From positions 65,359,540-65,423,539 of the forward strand of contig OW121743.1 of NCBI GenBank assembly GCA_933228675.1: a stretch of DNA of 64,000 nucleotides. Reading direction: 5' to 3'. The position numbers and the translations under genes are program-made. The notes below the pieces were generated by a model, which ran no database searches, was not told where the DNA came from, and saw only the letters and a program-made list of their open reading frames with translations. This document shows, piece after piece, positions 10,791 through 23,080 of the stretch. Origin of the DNA: Stomorhina lunata. Its lineage: Eukaryota; Arthropoda; Insecta; Diptera; Rhiniidae. Within the stretch, counting starts at the first letter, position 1. Each line of letters opens with the position of its first letter.

Positions 10791-11409
10791 TTGAGATTAT
10801 TTTCAAAATATTTCGGTAAACGTAACGGTATGTTTTTCGTTCAGTGTGTGCTGAGATATTTCTTATATTTAAGCCAACTTATTTTTGTGGCTGCCATTGA
10901 TGCATCTCCAGATGGGGATAAAATTTCTTCGAGCTTTAAAATTGTTATTATAGTTGACGAAGGACAATTCCGAAGAAGATTCAACTTGGATCATTTCCCT
11001 TTGAAATATTTTCGTTAGTCCATAGTCAATAACGTCCGGAATTTTATTTGGGCTTAACATATATAGTTTGTAGGGTATCATATAGACGAGCTTGGTCGAC
11101 TACAACAGTTATTTACAGCACATTTTACATGTATATTAATTTTGTCATATTTTTTATTTCAGTGTATTCTTATATGTATTTATAATTCGTTCTTATTGTC
11201 ATGATAAAACATTTTATTTAATTGATAAGATTTAAATTTTCAGCCAATTTTTAATCAACTTTATCAATAAATTTTGATTAGTCTAAGGAGTTTCTGATGC
11301 AAGTTTGCTAATTATCTCTAAATATTTCATAATCAGTTGAAATTTTGTTATTTTATACTTAAGTTCTTTAGTAACACTGTGCTCGATATTGATAACTTTT
11401 TTACCGACA

Positions 11410-12240
11410 AAAGGTTGACCTAGTGGGTAAAGATAAATCGAGTGCTCTGAATTCAATGGTTAGCTCTAGTTTTCGAGATAAAGCGTTGTAAAAAATGGTT
11501 GAGCGTTAAATATTCAAGTAACTCTAAAACTGTTTATTTTCTTGAACTAAGTAAAAAAAACGAAATTCGCCAACAAAATTATCTCTCAGGAACAAAAAAA
11601 AATATTTTTTATTGAAAAATCACAAAAATTTCCATGTTCAAAAATAATTTTTTTTTTTTTTGTAAACAAAAAAATGTTTTTGCAAAACGATTGATTAGAT
11701 TAAAAAACTAATTATTGTTACTGGAAGCTGATTTTGTTGCCGAATTTTGATTTTTTTACTAAGTTCAAGAAAATTAATGGCTTTCGAGTTATGCGAATAT
11801 TTCTTGAGCAATCTACTCTATTTTTGAAATAACGCTATATCTCAAAAACTAGAGCTAACCTAAACGGTTAGCACAAATGAATTCAGCGTAGTCGAATTAT
11901 CTTTACCCACTAGGTAAAAATATATATATATTTTTTTTAAATCACAAAAACTTCCATTTTCAAAAATAATTTTATTTTGCAAACAAAAAAATTTATTTGC
12001 AAAACGACTGCTCGAATTAAAAAAGTAATTATTGTTACTTGAACATAATTTTGTTGTCGAATTTCGATTTTTTTTACCTAGTTGGAGAAAATAAAAAGTT
12101 TTCGAGTTACGCTAATAGTTATTGAGCAACCTCCTCCATTTTTTTTAATAACGCTATATCTCGAAAACTAGAGCTAACCTAAAAAAAACTTTAGCACCAT
12201 TTAATTCAGCGTACTCGAATTATTTTTACCTACTAGGTTT
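11410..12240. repeat. Three related copies, one inverted
   Basis: A block built on CCTAGTGGGTAAAGATAA, GTTAGCTCTAG and AACAAAATTAT occurs forward at about 11412-11610 and in inverse orientation at about 11690-11921 and 12000-12237. The inverse copies end with ACCCACTAGG or ACCTACTAGG. The rest of 10791-12470 is AT-rich DNA in which nothing else was recognised. Confidence 0.6.
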
Positions 12241-12474
12241 ACTTTTTTCGGGGTTTTCGACTAGCACAGTGTAATATCTACTTTTGTATTTTAGCCCATA
12301 TCTTCTTTGTTTATATATTTTGTTTTTACACACTTAAATACAAAATAATTGAAAATACAATCTGAATACTAAATAATAAAAAAAATGCTACCAATTTGTA
12401 TAGAAAATAAAAGTTAACAACAAAATTATTAAACAATTTATTGTATTTGAGATAAAATTTAAAGCTTTTTCCAC

Positions 12475-12482
12475 TATAAATA
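12475..12482 (+). promoter_or_regulatory. Possible TATA box of the P450 gene
   Basis: TATAAATA lies 159 bases before the start codon at 12641. This would place initiation near 12505-12512 and leave a 5' leader of about 130 bases. No clear initiator was seen, so the call is tentative in such AT-rich DNA. Confidence 0.4.
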
Positions 12483-12640
12483 TTTGTTTTCTGCCAAAAA
12501 TTTTGTATTAAGAACCTTAACAGATTAAACGCTTTATTATTATTCTATTTCAATTCAAAAACGGCGGTTGTTTATTTTACGAAACGCGTGTCTGATCTCA
12601 TTAAAAATTCAAAATTATTTAAATAAATCCAAAATAAACA

Positions 12641-15600
12641 ATGATTTGCACAATTTTAAGTGTCATAGTGGGCATATTATTGCTATTTTATGTTTTTCTT
12701 ATATGGAACTTCAATTATTGGAAGAATCGGGGCGTCAACGGTCCACAGCCTCTGCCCTTTGTGGGCAATTTCCCCAGTATTTTTACGCGCAAAAATCACA
12801 TGGCCGTCGATATCAAAAAGACTTATGAGTAGGTTTTGATGTTAATTCAAATAAAGTGGACATATTTTTAATTGCCGTTTTTGCTTTTCAATAGATCCTA
12901 CAAAAATACCGATTACTTTATTGGCGTTTTCATAAGTCGCTGCCCTCAGTTGATGATTATCAATCCCGAAATGGTTCGTCGAGTTTATGTGACGGATTTC
13001 AAACATTTCCATGACAATGAGGCCTCAACATTTGTAAGTATTTTTGTATATGTTAAAAGCACGGGTCGGCGCAAAAAGAACAGAACAAAAAAATAGTCGG
13101 CAGAGTTGCCGTTTTGTTTTTATATTTTTAACTAAAATAGGTATTTTTTTCAATGTGTAGTTCTAACGTTTTAAAGAGAAAAAATTTTCTACTCCATTTT
13201 TTTTTAATATTTTTATAAAAAATTTTTCTATAGAAAATTTTTTATCAAAAATTTTTCTATAGAAAATTTTTTTATCAAAAATTTTTTTATAGAAAATTTT
13301 TTTATCAAAAATTTTTCTATAGAAAATTTTTTTTTAACAAAAATTTTTCTATAGAAACTTTTTTTATCAAAAATTTTTCGATAGAAAATTTTTTTATCAA
13401 AAATTTTTTTAAAGAAAATTTTTTTATCAAAAATTTTTCTATAGAAAGTTTTCTATAGAAAAATTTTAGATAAAAAAATTTTTGATAAAAAAATTTTCTA
13501 TAAAAAAATTTTTGATAAAAAAATTTTCTATAGAAATATTTTTTATAAAAAATTTTTCTATAGAAAATTTTTTTAACAAAAATTTTTTTATAGAAAATTT
13601 TTTTTAACAAAAATTTTTCTATAGAAAATTTTTTTATCAAAAATTTTTCTATAGAAAATTTTTTTATCAAAAATTTTTCTATAGAAAATTTTTTTATCAA
13701 AAATTTTTCTATAGAAAATTTTTTTATAAAAAATTTTTCTATAGAAAATTTTTTTATAAAAAATTTTTCTATAGAAAATTTTTTTAACAAAAATTTTTCT
13801 ATAGAAAATTTTTCTCTAGAAAATTTTTTTATCAAAAATTTTTTTTTAGAAAATTTTTTTATCAAAAATTTTTTTATCTAAAATTTTTCTATAGAAAATT
13901 TGTTTATCAAAAATTTTTCTGTAGAAAATTTTTTTATCAAAAAATTTGTATAGAAAATTTTTTTATCAAAAATTTTTCTATAGAAAATTTTTTTATCAAA
14001 AACTTTTCTATAGAAAATTTTTTTTATCAAAAATTTTTCTATAGAAAATTTTTTTATCAAAAATTTTTCTATAGAAAATTTTTTTATCAAAAATTTTTCT
14101 ATAGAAAATTTTTTTATCAAAAATTTTTTTTATAGAAAATTTTTTTATCAAAAATTTTTCTATAGATATTTTTTTAATCAAAAATTTTTCTATAGAAATT
14201 TTTTGTATCAAAAATTTTGCTATAGAAAATTTTTTTATCAAAAATTTTTCTATAGAAAATTTTTTTATCAAAAATTTTTCTATAGAAAATTTTTTTATCA
14301 AAAATTTTTCTATAGAAAATTTTTTTATCAAAAATTTTTTTTATAGAAAATTTTTTTATCAAAAATTTTTCTATAGATATTTTTTTAATCAAAAATTTTT
14401 CTATAGAAATTTTTTGTATCAAAAATTTTGCTATAGAAAATTTTTTTATCAAAAATTTTTCTATAAAAATTTTTCTATAAAAATTTTTTTATCAAAAATT
14501 TTTCTATAGAAAATTTAGTTATCAAAGATTTAAAATTTTTCTATAAATTTTTTTTTATAAAAATTTTTGAAAGAAATTAATTTTTAGTTGAACCATAAAA
14601 AAAATATTTTTTTCGATAGAAAATTTCTTTATAAAAAAATTTTATATAGAAAATTTTCTTACCAATAATTTTTCTATACAAAATTTTCTTACAAAAATTT
14701 TCTATAGAAAATATTTTTATCAAAAATTTTTCTATAGAAGATATTTTTATCAAAAATTTTTCTATAGAAAATTTTTTATCAAAAATTTTTTTATTAAAAA
14801 TTTTTTATCAAAAATGTTTCTATTGAAAATTTTTTTTATAAAAATTTTCCTATAGAAAATTTTTATGAAAAATGATTTCAATACTCATTTTCATGAGTTT
14901 TATTAATGATCGTGGTATTTACGATAATTAAAAAAAATCATCGGCTACTGGTGGTATGGGCTGCCTGCCTATTTCTGATTATAAATATTAATCGCCGCAT
15001 TCGATATCGATTCAAATGTAAGATATTTAAGAAATATTTGTGTAGCATACTTTTAGGATAATCTAAATAATATGTGTGTTCCTTTAGTTTAACGAAACCA
15101 TCCAAACTTACTCAAAAGCGTTCCCGTACAAAATTTTCAATATAAATTGTTGTTTTTTTTTTGATAATTTCTTACAACTTCGGACTGTTTTGGGTAGTTT
15201 CATTAGAGTACGGGAACAAACATAATATATAGCATATACGGTTTAATTTGTCAAAAGTTCCCTGATAGTAAAATAATTTCAATTAAACTGAATGTGACAA
15301 ACAAACGGATATGTTTGGATTTCATTTTTTTTAATTAACTTTTTGCAAAATGAATTATTTGTATGTTACACAATATTTGCTTAAAAGTCTGAGCTTTCGA
15401 TAGATATCGAATGCGGCGATTTGGTCCCAGTTTAAATTTTCTGTTAAAAAGAAAGATCCTAATAATTAGAATCGGCAAAGAAATAATGTCCCGAAAAAGA
15501 AACCAAAATTATCAGATATAAAATCAGGAAATGGGCAAATTACTGACGCAGTTATTATTCTAATTTCAATTCGGTAAAATATTTATTGAAACTAAACTTT

Positions 15601-18600
15601 GAAACTCTATAATATAAAGATTCTACACTTCCATACATTTATTTGCCTTATGGTCGTTTTGGAAAGTCCCATAAAAAAAGAGAGTATACCGGTTTTACTC
15701 TAATTCGGAAACAACTAATGGAGACGGCTATCCAATGAGAGAAAGCTAAGGCACACACGTGATCACGAAATGTATGTCTTCTTTGTTTTTTTCCACTTTA
15801 ATTTCACATTTGAATACAAGAGGTAACTTGTTATACCCACCATCAAAAAGAATGGGGGGTATATTGAGATTGTCATTCCGTTTGTAATTTCCTTAATATT
15901 GGCTCAAAAATCAAAAACGATATATATTCTGAATCCTTATAAAATTCTAAGACGATTGAGCGATGTCCCTCTGTCTGTCTGTTGAAATCACGATAACGCC
16001 TAAACGAAAGGAGCTAGCTCACTGAAACTTAGCAAAAACATTCCTTATTTATGAGAAAGTTTTGGTATTGAAATTGGGCAAAATCGGTTAACATTTGACC
16101 ATAGCTCCCGTATAACCTCGTCTGGGCTAGTCGCTTATTTGCTAATAACTGACAAATTATAATAGCTATGATGACAAAATTTGGTATCTAGAAGTTTTCC
16201 ATAAGCACTAGGCAGCATGTAAAATTTCATCGAAATCGGTTTACATTTAACCATAGCTCCCATATAAAAAACATACGGAAACAGCCTAAATTCCACCTGA
16301 AATTCACTTAAATGCCAATAAATGATAAACTGTAGTAGCTTTGACCACCAAATTTAGCACAAATAAGTCTTATGTGAATACCAGCCAGTGTGCAAAATTT
16401 TGTCACAATCGGTCACCATTTAACCTAGCTCCCGTATAAAAAACTTACGGAAACACAAAAATACAAAAAGAAAAGGGGGTTTATGTCCGTCTGTCCGTTA
16501 GATAAAAGCGCGATAGCGCCTTAACTGAAAGGGCTATAGCAACAAAATTTTACAAAATTAAGTCTTATGTGAATGCCAGCCAGTGTGCAAAATTTTGTTA
16601 CAATCGGTCACCATTTGACCATAGCTCCCAAAAATACAAAAAGAAAAGGAGATTTATGTCCGTCTGTCCGTCAGATAAAAGCGCGACAGCTCCTTAACTA
16701 TAAAAGCTAGAGAGACAAAATTTTACAAAAGAATTTCTGATATGTAACAAAAGTTGTATACTGAAAATGGGCAAAATCGGTTCACATTTAGTTAGAGCTC
16801 CCTGATAAATTGAATACAATTGTAATAGCTATGACGAATAAATTTAGTATAGAGAAGTTTTATACAACTATTGGTCAGTATATCAAATTTTATAGGAATC
16901 GGTCCATATTTGACTATAACTCTCATATAAAATACACTCCCGGAAACCAAAAAATATTTAGCAAGGACCAGTTAAAAGCTATTAAATTAGAAACTGTGAT
17001 AGCTATAAGCTTTACATAAATACCAACCAGTGTGTAAAATTTTGTTACAATCGGTCAACATTTGCTATAATTTTTATATATATATTACATCCCCTTTTTA
17101 TATCTACAATTAAAAAGATTCGGAGGTACAAGCAGCATATTAAGATTTGTATATGGTAGATGCATTAGGACCTCCTTACAAAATATATGGACCAGTCGTA
17201 TTACTATCAACTTCTTTATCCTAACTAAATGTTAAGCTAAAGGAAAAGTATTTAACAACTTATTAATGTAAAACCATACCCGGTTGTGATAACGAATTTT
17301 GTTCAAAGTAAATAAATACTAGGGAAACCACTTACATACTTTTGAATGTTGAACTATAAAGCTACTGCAACCGAAGTTATTCCAAATATTTTACCAACAA
17401 TGACAACTAGCGTAACAACTTTTTTCCAATTTGGTCCACGTTTTGAATTTGCTGCACCCTCGTATATATATGAGATATGTTTCTAAATTTAACACAACTT
17501 GATGGTGGGTATATAAGATTCGGCACAGCCGAATATAATACTCTTACTTGTTACTATTAAAAATGTTTAATTGCTTGTAATGGCGCCACATAGGGCAAAA
17601 TCAGTAATATTTACTTGTTTTCACAATAATATTCTTTCTTGTACTTTATAAAAGTTCAAATAAAATACAACAACATTAATAGTAGATCTCTCGAAAGTTC
17701 TCTTCTTAGATCACTTTTATACTGATATTTAGGGATCATTTTTTCAATATCGAAATTATCCACTTGAGAGCACTTGATAATTATAGTGTATGGCATGTGT
17801 TAATACAAATTAAAAAATACAATTTATTTTATATTGAAGAAAACAAAAGGGTTGCCTTTTATGTTATAAGAGTAGGAAAAAAATTTTAAATCGTCAAAAA
17901 TAGTTTTATTACATTTCAAATATTTTTGTTAAAGATCCGTATACTTTTGAACACGTGTGAACCTATTGGCAAAGTAAAGGTTCGGGAAGAAGAAGAATCA
18001 AAAGCGCAGATGTGTTCTTCGTCTCACCAATGCACAGTGGAATGGTGGAAAAAATAATAAAAATAAGTCCGCAACTTCTAAGCCGTTGAGCCGATTTGAA
18101 AATAATTTTAGGTTTACAAAACAGAAGTGTTTTGAACCTTGAAAGTCTAGCGTTTATTGTGGCGGCACCATCGGCCCCCAAAGTTGGGCACCGCATACTC
18201 ATAAATCACTTATAATGATATGAACTTGTCATTTTCTAACCGATTTGAGGAATCATACTATATAACAAACACTTAGGTCAAGATCTACAAAAAACATCAA
18301 GACATGCATATCCTATCTCTTAGGATATGCAAAAATTTAAATTTTTAATTTTTGTCCCATACTGCACCGGATTTTTACTAATATCTGAACTATATATAAA
18401 ATGATTTGCTTGATTTAAAATTTTCTAAAAAAGAACAAAAATTTGCTTCATGCACATCATATTTTTTTTAAATCTGCCCAACGGTTAAGAAGTTAAGGAC
18501 TTATTTCCATTCTATTTTTCCGCCATTGCACTGTGCAATGGTACGATTAAGAAAAGTAAAGTTCTTTCGAAAAAAATATACTATTTTCTTCAAAGTAAAC

Positions 18601-21600
18601 CAAAAATATTATACTGGTTCCCCTTATCTTAGCAGATTCATAGAGTCAATATAGTCATAGAGTCTCGGACTTATTTGTTACGTTACACTACGATCATGCA
18701 AATGGCAGTCACTAGGAACTTATTGTAGTTTATTAGGCAAAATTTGACTATTTGAGAACGGGACAGGTACATTCGGTAATCGCATTTTCAGATCGTTTTA
18801 GTACTAAAAATGGACCATTGCGAAAAAAAAACGCGTAAAATTTTGTAATTTTTTTGGAAATAAAAGTTTGAGGTGAAGAACGATGAAATGCGTCGGTTAG
18901 CTTGAGTTTTGCCGTTTTAAATTCGGAATCAAAATCACTCATATTATCACCAAAATGTTTTACTTCAAAATTCTCGAGAAATGGTTAGGTTGAGCCGTAA
19001 ACTAACACCTTAGTTCGGCATTAAGCAAACTCGAAAACCAAGCAATATAATTGGCGTTTGCATACCTGAATTTCGTTGTCGCTTCTTTGAACAGTTTAGT
19101 TCGGAAGTAGTCGGAATTTTAGTTAATTGATCCGATGCCAGAGAGTGCGTCAGCGATTTCGTTTTAATAAAGAATATCGGTTTTAAATTGGCGGATGAAG
19201 TCGGTTTGGCAAAATTGTATGAGTCAAATCCTATGGTATATAACGGGTAGGGGTATGTTACGATATATGTATTTGGCAACTGCGATCCTTGATCATATAG
19301 GAATAATAACAGACATCTGGGTAAATTGCAGATAACTTTTGATCGTTAGTAAAGTATTTTTGTTCGTAAACCATTAGGTGAAAGTTTGGTAACGCCAAAA
19401 AAGTTTTCGAAAATGCCGGCGAAATACTCTGTGATATCCAAAGTTTTGATGGTATCTGTTTCTCAAATGTATATACATATCTTAAGCTGGGAAATAAAGC
19501 CCGTCACATAGTCAATTTCGTAGTAGATCAATGAGTAAATCGTAAAATTTAAGGAAATAAGATCCTATGATAGGTGATATTACATCAGATTACAAATTTC
19601 CTGAAAAATTCACGGCCTAGAGTATCAAGTTTAATACGATGTTCTCCGATAACTTTAATCGGGGAGTCGTTGGTGGAGAATACAACTAAGGCAGTCAAAT
19701 GACTTCGAGCTCAATGCAAGTATGGAAACATCGGCACCGCTGTAGACCAAAAACATTTCTTTAGAGTACCTACTTTGAACCTACCTTCATCTGAATCCTC
19801 TACCGGGCTAGGAAGTCATTTATCAATGCGATAGGGGCTATGGCTCTTTTAAGCATTGCGACCCTATTTTTTACGGTACCACAGCTCTTTATCAGTTGTG
19901 TTGTTATTATCTTTAGCAAGTCGACTATGCGATCCGTTAATTGCGAATTCTAAACAGGAGCGTACTGAAACATTTTCAAATTATTTGGCAAGTTCGTCGA
20001 GGCACAGTGGGGCCTTTTGATTTTTTGAGTTGTAGAAATCATAACTTTTAAAGTAATAAAGATATTTAGAAATTTTAAAAAGCATTTGAATGAAGCCTCC
20101 TTACGCTTTAATATAAATGTTTAAAACGGTCATAGGTTAGCCGCGGCACTGTGCATAGTGTCTTCTTTTGACTGTTCATTATAAGCATTATAACTTTTAA
20201 AGTAATAAAGATATTTCAATAATTTATAAAGCATTTTAAAGACATATCCTTCCGCTTAAAAATAAGTAACCTGGCCCGCAGAGGTACTATGCTCAGGGGG
20301 TTTTTCATTGCAAGAATCATAGTTACACCGAGACGGCTACTTATAGCCGTCAGTAATCTCATCAGATGAACGGGCTTTGACGTTGTTGATTTGGTTAGAT
20401 GACATGATGTCTACAATAGAGTCGTCCGTCTCCGTAAATTTGGCTGGTGTAGCACTTAAAGACCAATAGGTCCGTCGGCATTCCCAAGAGTTTTACCAGC
20501 GACTCATCTCATTTCGAAGTATAACATAGAAGGTTTCTTGTCGTCTATAGGCAACTCTTAAAGGAGTCTATTAAGGCTTCGCTGTCTGCGAAATGTTCAA
20601 CAATTTTTAAGTGAAGGAATTGAAAGGGATTATGATGATGTTGAGTTCTGCTAAGACCGTTACCATTTTTGACTTGTCTTTGTCTATTCCAGATGCGGCG
20701 TATCTAAAGTCCTTTGTGTTTACTATATACTATATGATTCCCCGACAACATTTCAATTTTAATAAGGGGTACTTCTCTCAGACAATAAACTTCATCCGAT
20801 TATATTTTAGACTCATTGAAAGGGACCTACGTTTTAACACCGGCTCCGAACGGCAAATGCATTAGTTTGAGAAGCTTTACATAGCCTAATACTCAATAAC
20901 CAGTGGCTAGCTGAGTTATGAGGTAAACCGGAGCTTTTTTATAAGTGGGTCTGACCAGGGATCGAACTTGAGACCTCTGGTATGCTAGGCGGATGACTAA
21001 CCTGATATAGCACGGCGGTTTACTATATATAATAATAGAAAATAACAAACATATATCTTTAAGCATTAAAAAGAAACTTTTTAATTCGTTGGGCCACATT
21101 TGACCTCAGTGGTGAGGGTACCACCTTGTTAGGCTTGATATAATAATTTTCTACTTGCTTTAAAAGCACTTTAACTACTTGAGTCAAAATCTTTCGAATA
21201 CCGCCTTCGCTTCATTTTTGCCTCACAGTAAGAGAAGTCTAACAAAATTGTTGTCCCCTTTTTTTTAGATTGACGAAAAATCAGATAAAATATTTGCAAA
21301 CAATCCATTTTTAATCAAAGGCGAACAATGGAAAGAAAGAAGAGCTGAAGTCACACCGGGACTTACACACAATCGAGTAAGAATTTGAATAAAAATAATT
21401 CCAAAATTGGATATTATAAAAATACAACATTGGTTTTCAGATCAAAACTGTATTCCCCGTAACAAACAAAGTATGCAAAACCATGATCGATTATATCGAG
21501 AGGCAAAGCAAAATGGGCGATGGTATTGAGGCCAAGGAAGTAAGTAACAAATAATTCCTTATTTTTTTTATTATTCTAAACATAAGATTAAAAATTTCTT

Positions 21601-22807
21601 TATTCAAAACCAAAGCTCAGTTTACGTTATACCTGTGAAGTGGTCTCCGATTGTGTTCTGGGTCTTCAAGCCAATACCTTTGCCGACAACTCCCCATCCC
21701 CCATTTTCGAGAACACCAAAAAATTATTCGATCAATCTTTTGCTATAATAGTCTATATGACTCTGGTCGGTTTGTTGCCTTCAATAACAAAAATTAAAAA
21801 ACTGACTTTTGTACCCAAACCCATTGAGAAGTTCTTTATTGACTTGATGGAGAGTTCCTTGGGCTTGAGGAAATCTCAACGAGGTCAGGGAGTCAATGAA
21901 GATCGTGTTGATTTCATGAATTACATGTTACAATTGCAAGAGAAAAAGAATTTGAGTTTGTCGGAGCTGACAAGTCATACAATGACCTTTTTATTGGATG
22001 GTTTTGAGACTACAGCAAATGCCTTGTCGCATTGTATGTTGATGGTAGGTTCAAAATTAGACTATGTATATAACGATTCTTATAAAAAAAAATCTAATAT
22101 TTCAAAAAAATTTTAGCTGGGACGTTATCCCGAGAAACAGGAAAAGTTGCGTCAAGAAATTTTGAATAATGTCGGTAAAGATAATAACAATTTTGAGGCC
22201 ATCAGTGGTTTAGAGTATTTGGATGCCTGTATACACGGTAAAAGCTTTACCTTAACATAAGACAAAGACATAATTTTATGTGTTCCATTTCTTTTATTTT
22301 AATTTAGAAATTATAAGAATGTTTCCTCCTGGCTCTCATTCCGCCAAACTTTGTACTGAGTCCATTGATTTGGTTAATAAAGATGGCAGCACTTTGCATG
22401 TCCCCAAGGGTACTCGTGTCATTTTACCCATTCATGCCTTAATGAACGATGAAGATTATTACAAAAATCCAGATAGTTTTGAGCCCGAACGTTTTATGGA
22501 TGGTGGCTTAAAATCGTATAAGGACAAGGGTGTATATTATGGATTTGGAGATGGTCCCAGAGCTTGTTTAGGTAAGAGAGTATTTCTTTCAAAAGATTTT
22601 AATTAACTATATAGATTTTCGTTTTTTTGTTAATTTCTAGGTATGCGCTTTGCCTTAACTCAAATCAAGGGAGCTCTGGTCGAAATTTTGCGCAATTATA
22701 GGATCAAAGTTAATCCCAAAACTCGCAAAGATAATAGATTAGATCCTGTTTATTTCGCCTTGAGGGTGGATAGTACTTTATTATTAGATTTTGAAAGGAT
22801 TAATTAA
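12641..22807 (+). CDS. Cyp28-like: Cytochrome P450, CYP28 family-like
   Basis: This is a microsomal monooxygenase, probably for detoxification or small lipophilic substrates. Eight exons join in frame to 504 residues: 12641-12828, 12895-13033, 21269-21376, 21441-21539, 21616-22044, 22117-22237, 22308-22571, 22641-22807. All introns have GT..AG. The N-terminus has a hydrophobic ER anchor (residues 2-22), then a GPQPLPFVGNFPS proline-rich hinge. Helix C has WKERR (130-134), helix I has DGFETT (306-311), the K-helix ExxR is EIIR (362-365), FEPERF is at 419-424, and the haem loop FGDGPRACLG puts the thiolate cysteine at 448. Length and all core residues are normal. The wording of DFLNYMLQLQEKK-type and ELTSHTMTFL segments suggests CYP28; CYP6 is the alternative. 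Intron 2 is 8,235 bp and full of repeats; the others are 64-76 bp. Confidence 0.93.
13060..14977 (+). mobile_element. Satellite-bearing hAT-like element, copy E1
   Basis: The head reads CACGGGTCGGCGC, then GAACAGAACAAAAAAATAG and a small hairpin CGGCA-GAGT-TGCCG. A ~30-bp CTATAG minisatellite follows (13205-14870), then a tail with TTATTAATGATCGTGG and CTGGTGGTATGGGCTGCC, ending CTG at 14977. The flanks GTTAAAAG (13052-13059) and ATTATAAA (14978-14985) match at 5 of 8 positions, a decayed version of the duplication seen cleanly at copy E2. It lies in intron 2 of the P450, 26 bases after the splice donor. Confidence 0.7.
13205..14870. repeat. CTATAG minisatellite inside E1 (30-bp unit)
   Basis: About 55 units, each with the palindrome TCTATAGA, an A tract, a T tract, ATC, A5 and T5. 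The commonest unit is 30 bases, a multiple of three, so long open frames arise by chance on the minus strand with the decapeptide IEKFLIKKFS repeated (for example 13317-13865). These are not genes. Confidence 0.95.
14991..15420. mobile_element. MITE with 18-bp perfect TIRs in P450 intron 2
   Basis: ATCGCCGCATTCGATATC at 14991-15008 is exactly complementary to 15403-15420, and weaker complementarity continues for about 60 bases inward. A second inverted pair inside (GTTCCCGTAC near 15118, GTACGGGAAC near 15208) makes the element a nested palindrome. It has no coding capacity. It abuts the right flank of E1. No target duplication could be fixed with confidence. Confidence 0.75.
15832..17552 (+). 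mobile_element. Helentron/DINE-like element, full copy
   Basis: It starts TATACCCACCATCAAAAAG and ends GATGGTGGGTATA, hairpin TTCGGC-ACA-GCCGAA, then CTCTTACTTG, with CTTGT/T flanks on both sides suggesting insertion between two Ts. Internally the block with GTCCGTCTGTCCGT and AAAAGCGCGATAGC is present twice (about 16480 and 16655). It is non-coding. It is the uninterrupted counterpart of 681-1726 plus 6313-6782 and sits in P450 intron 2. Confidence 0.75.
18140..18480. repeat. Dispersed repeat, copy 1
   Basis: The stretch with ATCGGCCCCCAAAGTTGGGC, ATCATACTATATAAC and TCCCATACTGCACCGG matches 51455-51790 in the same order (there ATCGGCCCCCAAAGAAGGGC). No ends or coding region are recognisable, and the class is unknown. 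The 590 bases before it (17553-18139) hold nothing I recognise. Confidence 0.7.
18740..19760 (-). pseudogene. Decayed Ty3/gypsy retrotransposon pol remnants
   Basis: On the minus strand, about 19745-19500 reads SGADVSIL (protease active site, DSG changed to YSG), then NDSPIKVIGEHRIKLDTLG and, after a frame change, DVISPIIGSYFLKFYDLLID. This is the protease-to-RT linker block of insect gypsy elements. About 18942-18748 reads as the integrase C-terminal part (SPQTFISKK and RNGPFLVLKRSE). The RT, RNase H and integrase core between them are missing or unrecognisable. Stops and frame changes are frequent. Upstream DNA to about 20600 may be more of the same element. Confidence 0.5.
19761..20600. 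other. Probable further retroelement remnant
   Basis: Base composition is more balanced than the surroundings, like the gypsy scrap next to it. Two stretches with AAGTAATAAAGATATTT (near 20050 and 20200) form a short direct repeat. No protein block was identified. Confidence 0.35.
20741..21020 (-). mobile_element. tRNA-derived SINE, single copy
   Basis: It is the same family as 9113-9712: tRNA-like head at the right end (CCGTGCTATATCAGG on the minus strand, B-box GTTCGATCC at about 20964), body with CCGGCTCCGAACGGCAAATG, and end at CCCCGACAACATTT. It lies in P450 intron 2, about 250 bases before exon 3, opposite to the gene. Confidence 0.75.
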
Positions 22808-22896
22808 AGAAATTCAATTGCTTTTTTTTTAATGGTGCTTTGTTATCTTAAGTATTTACTTAATGTTTGGATTTATTAAACTTTAAAATTTTGAAT

Positions 22897-22902
22897 AATA
22901 AA
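22897..22902 (+). promoter_or_regulatory. Polyadenylation signal of the P450 gene
   Basis: AATAAA lies 90 bases after the TAA stop at 22805-22807. It is followed by a T-rich stretch and, 178 bases on, by the satellite-bearing element at 23081. Confidence 0.55.
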
Positions 22903-23080
22903 TTTTATAATTCTGTAAAAAACAATTTAGTTTGTTTTATCAAATTTAGTTTAATGCTTCAACGAACATGGGTACAGTGGTCCAAAAACGAAAATTTGCC
23001 CACATTTGACCAGAAATCCCATAATAGACCAACTTTCAAAAGTCTCTGCAATATCTCCAAAAAAACCAAAAGCTTATAAA

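Noticed and set aside
13317..14452. Long minus-strand ORFs with repeated IEKFLIKKFS peptides (also at 34750-35454, 35523-35723, 43048-43520, 44123-44574)
   Set aside because: They are translations of the 30-bp satellite; a unit divisible by three keeps a frame open by chance.
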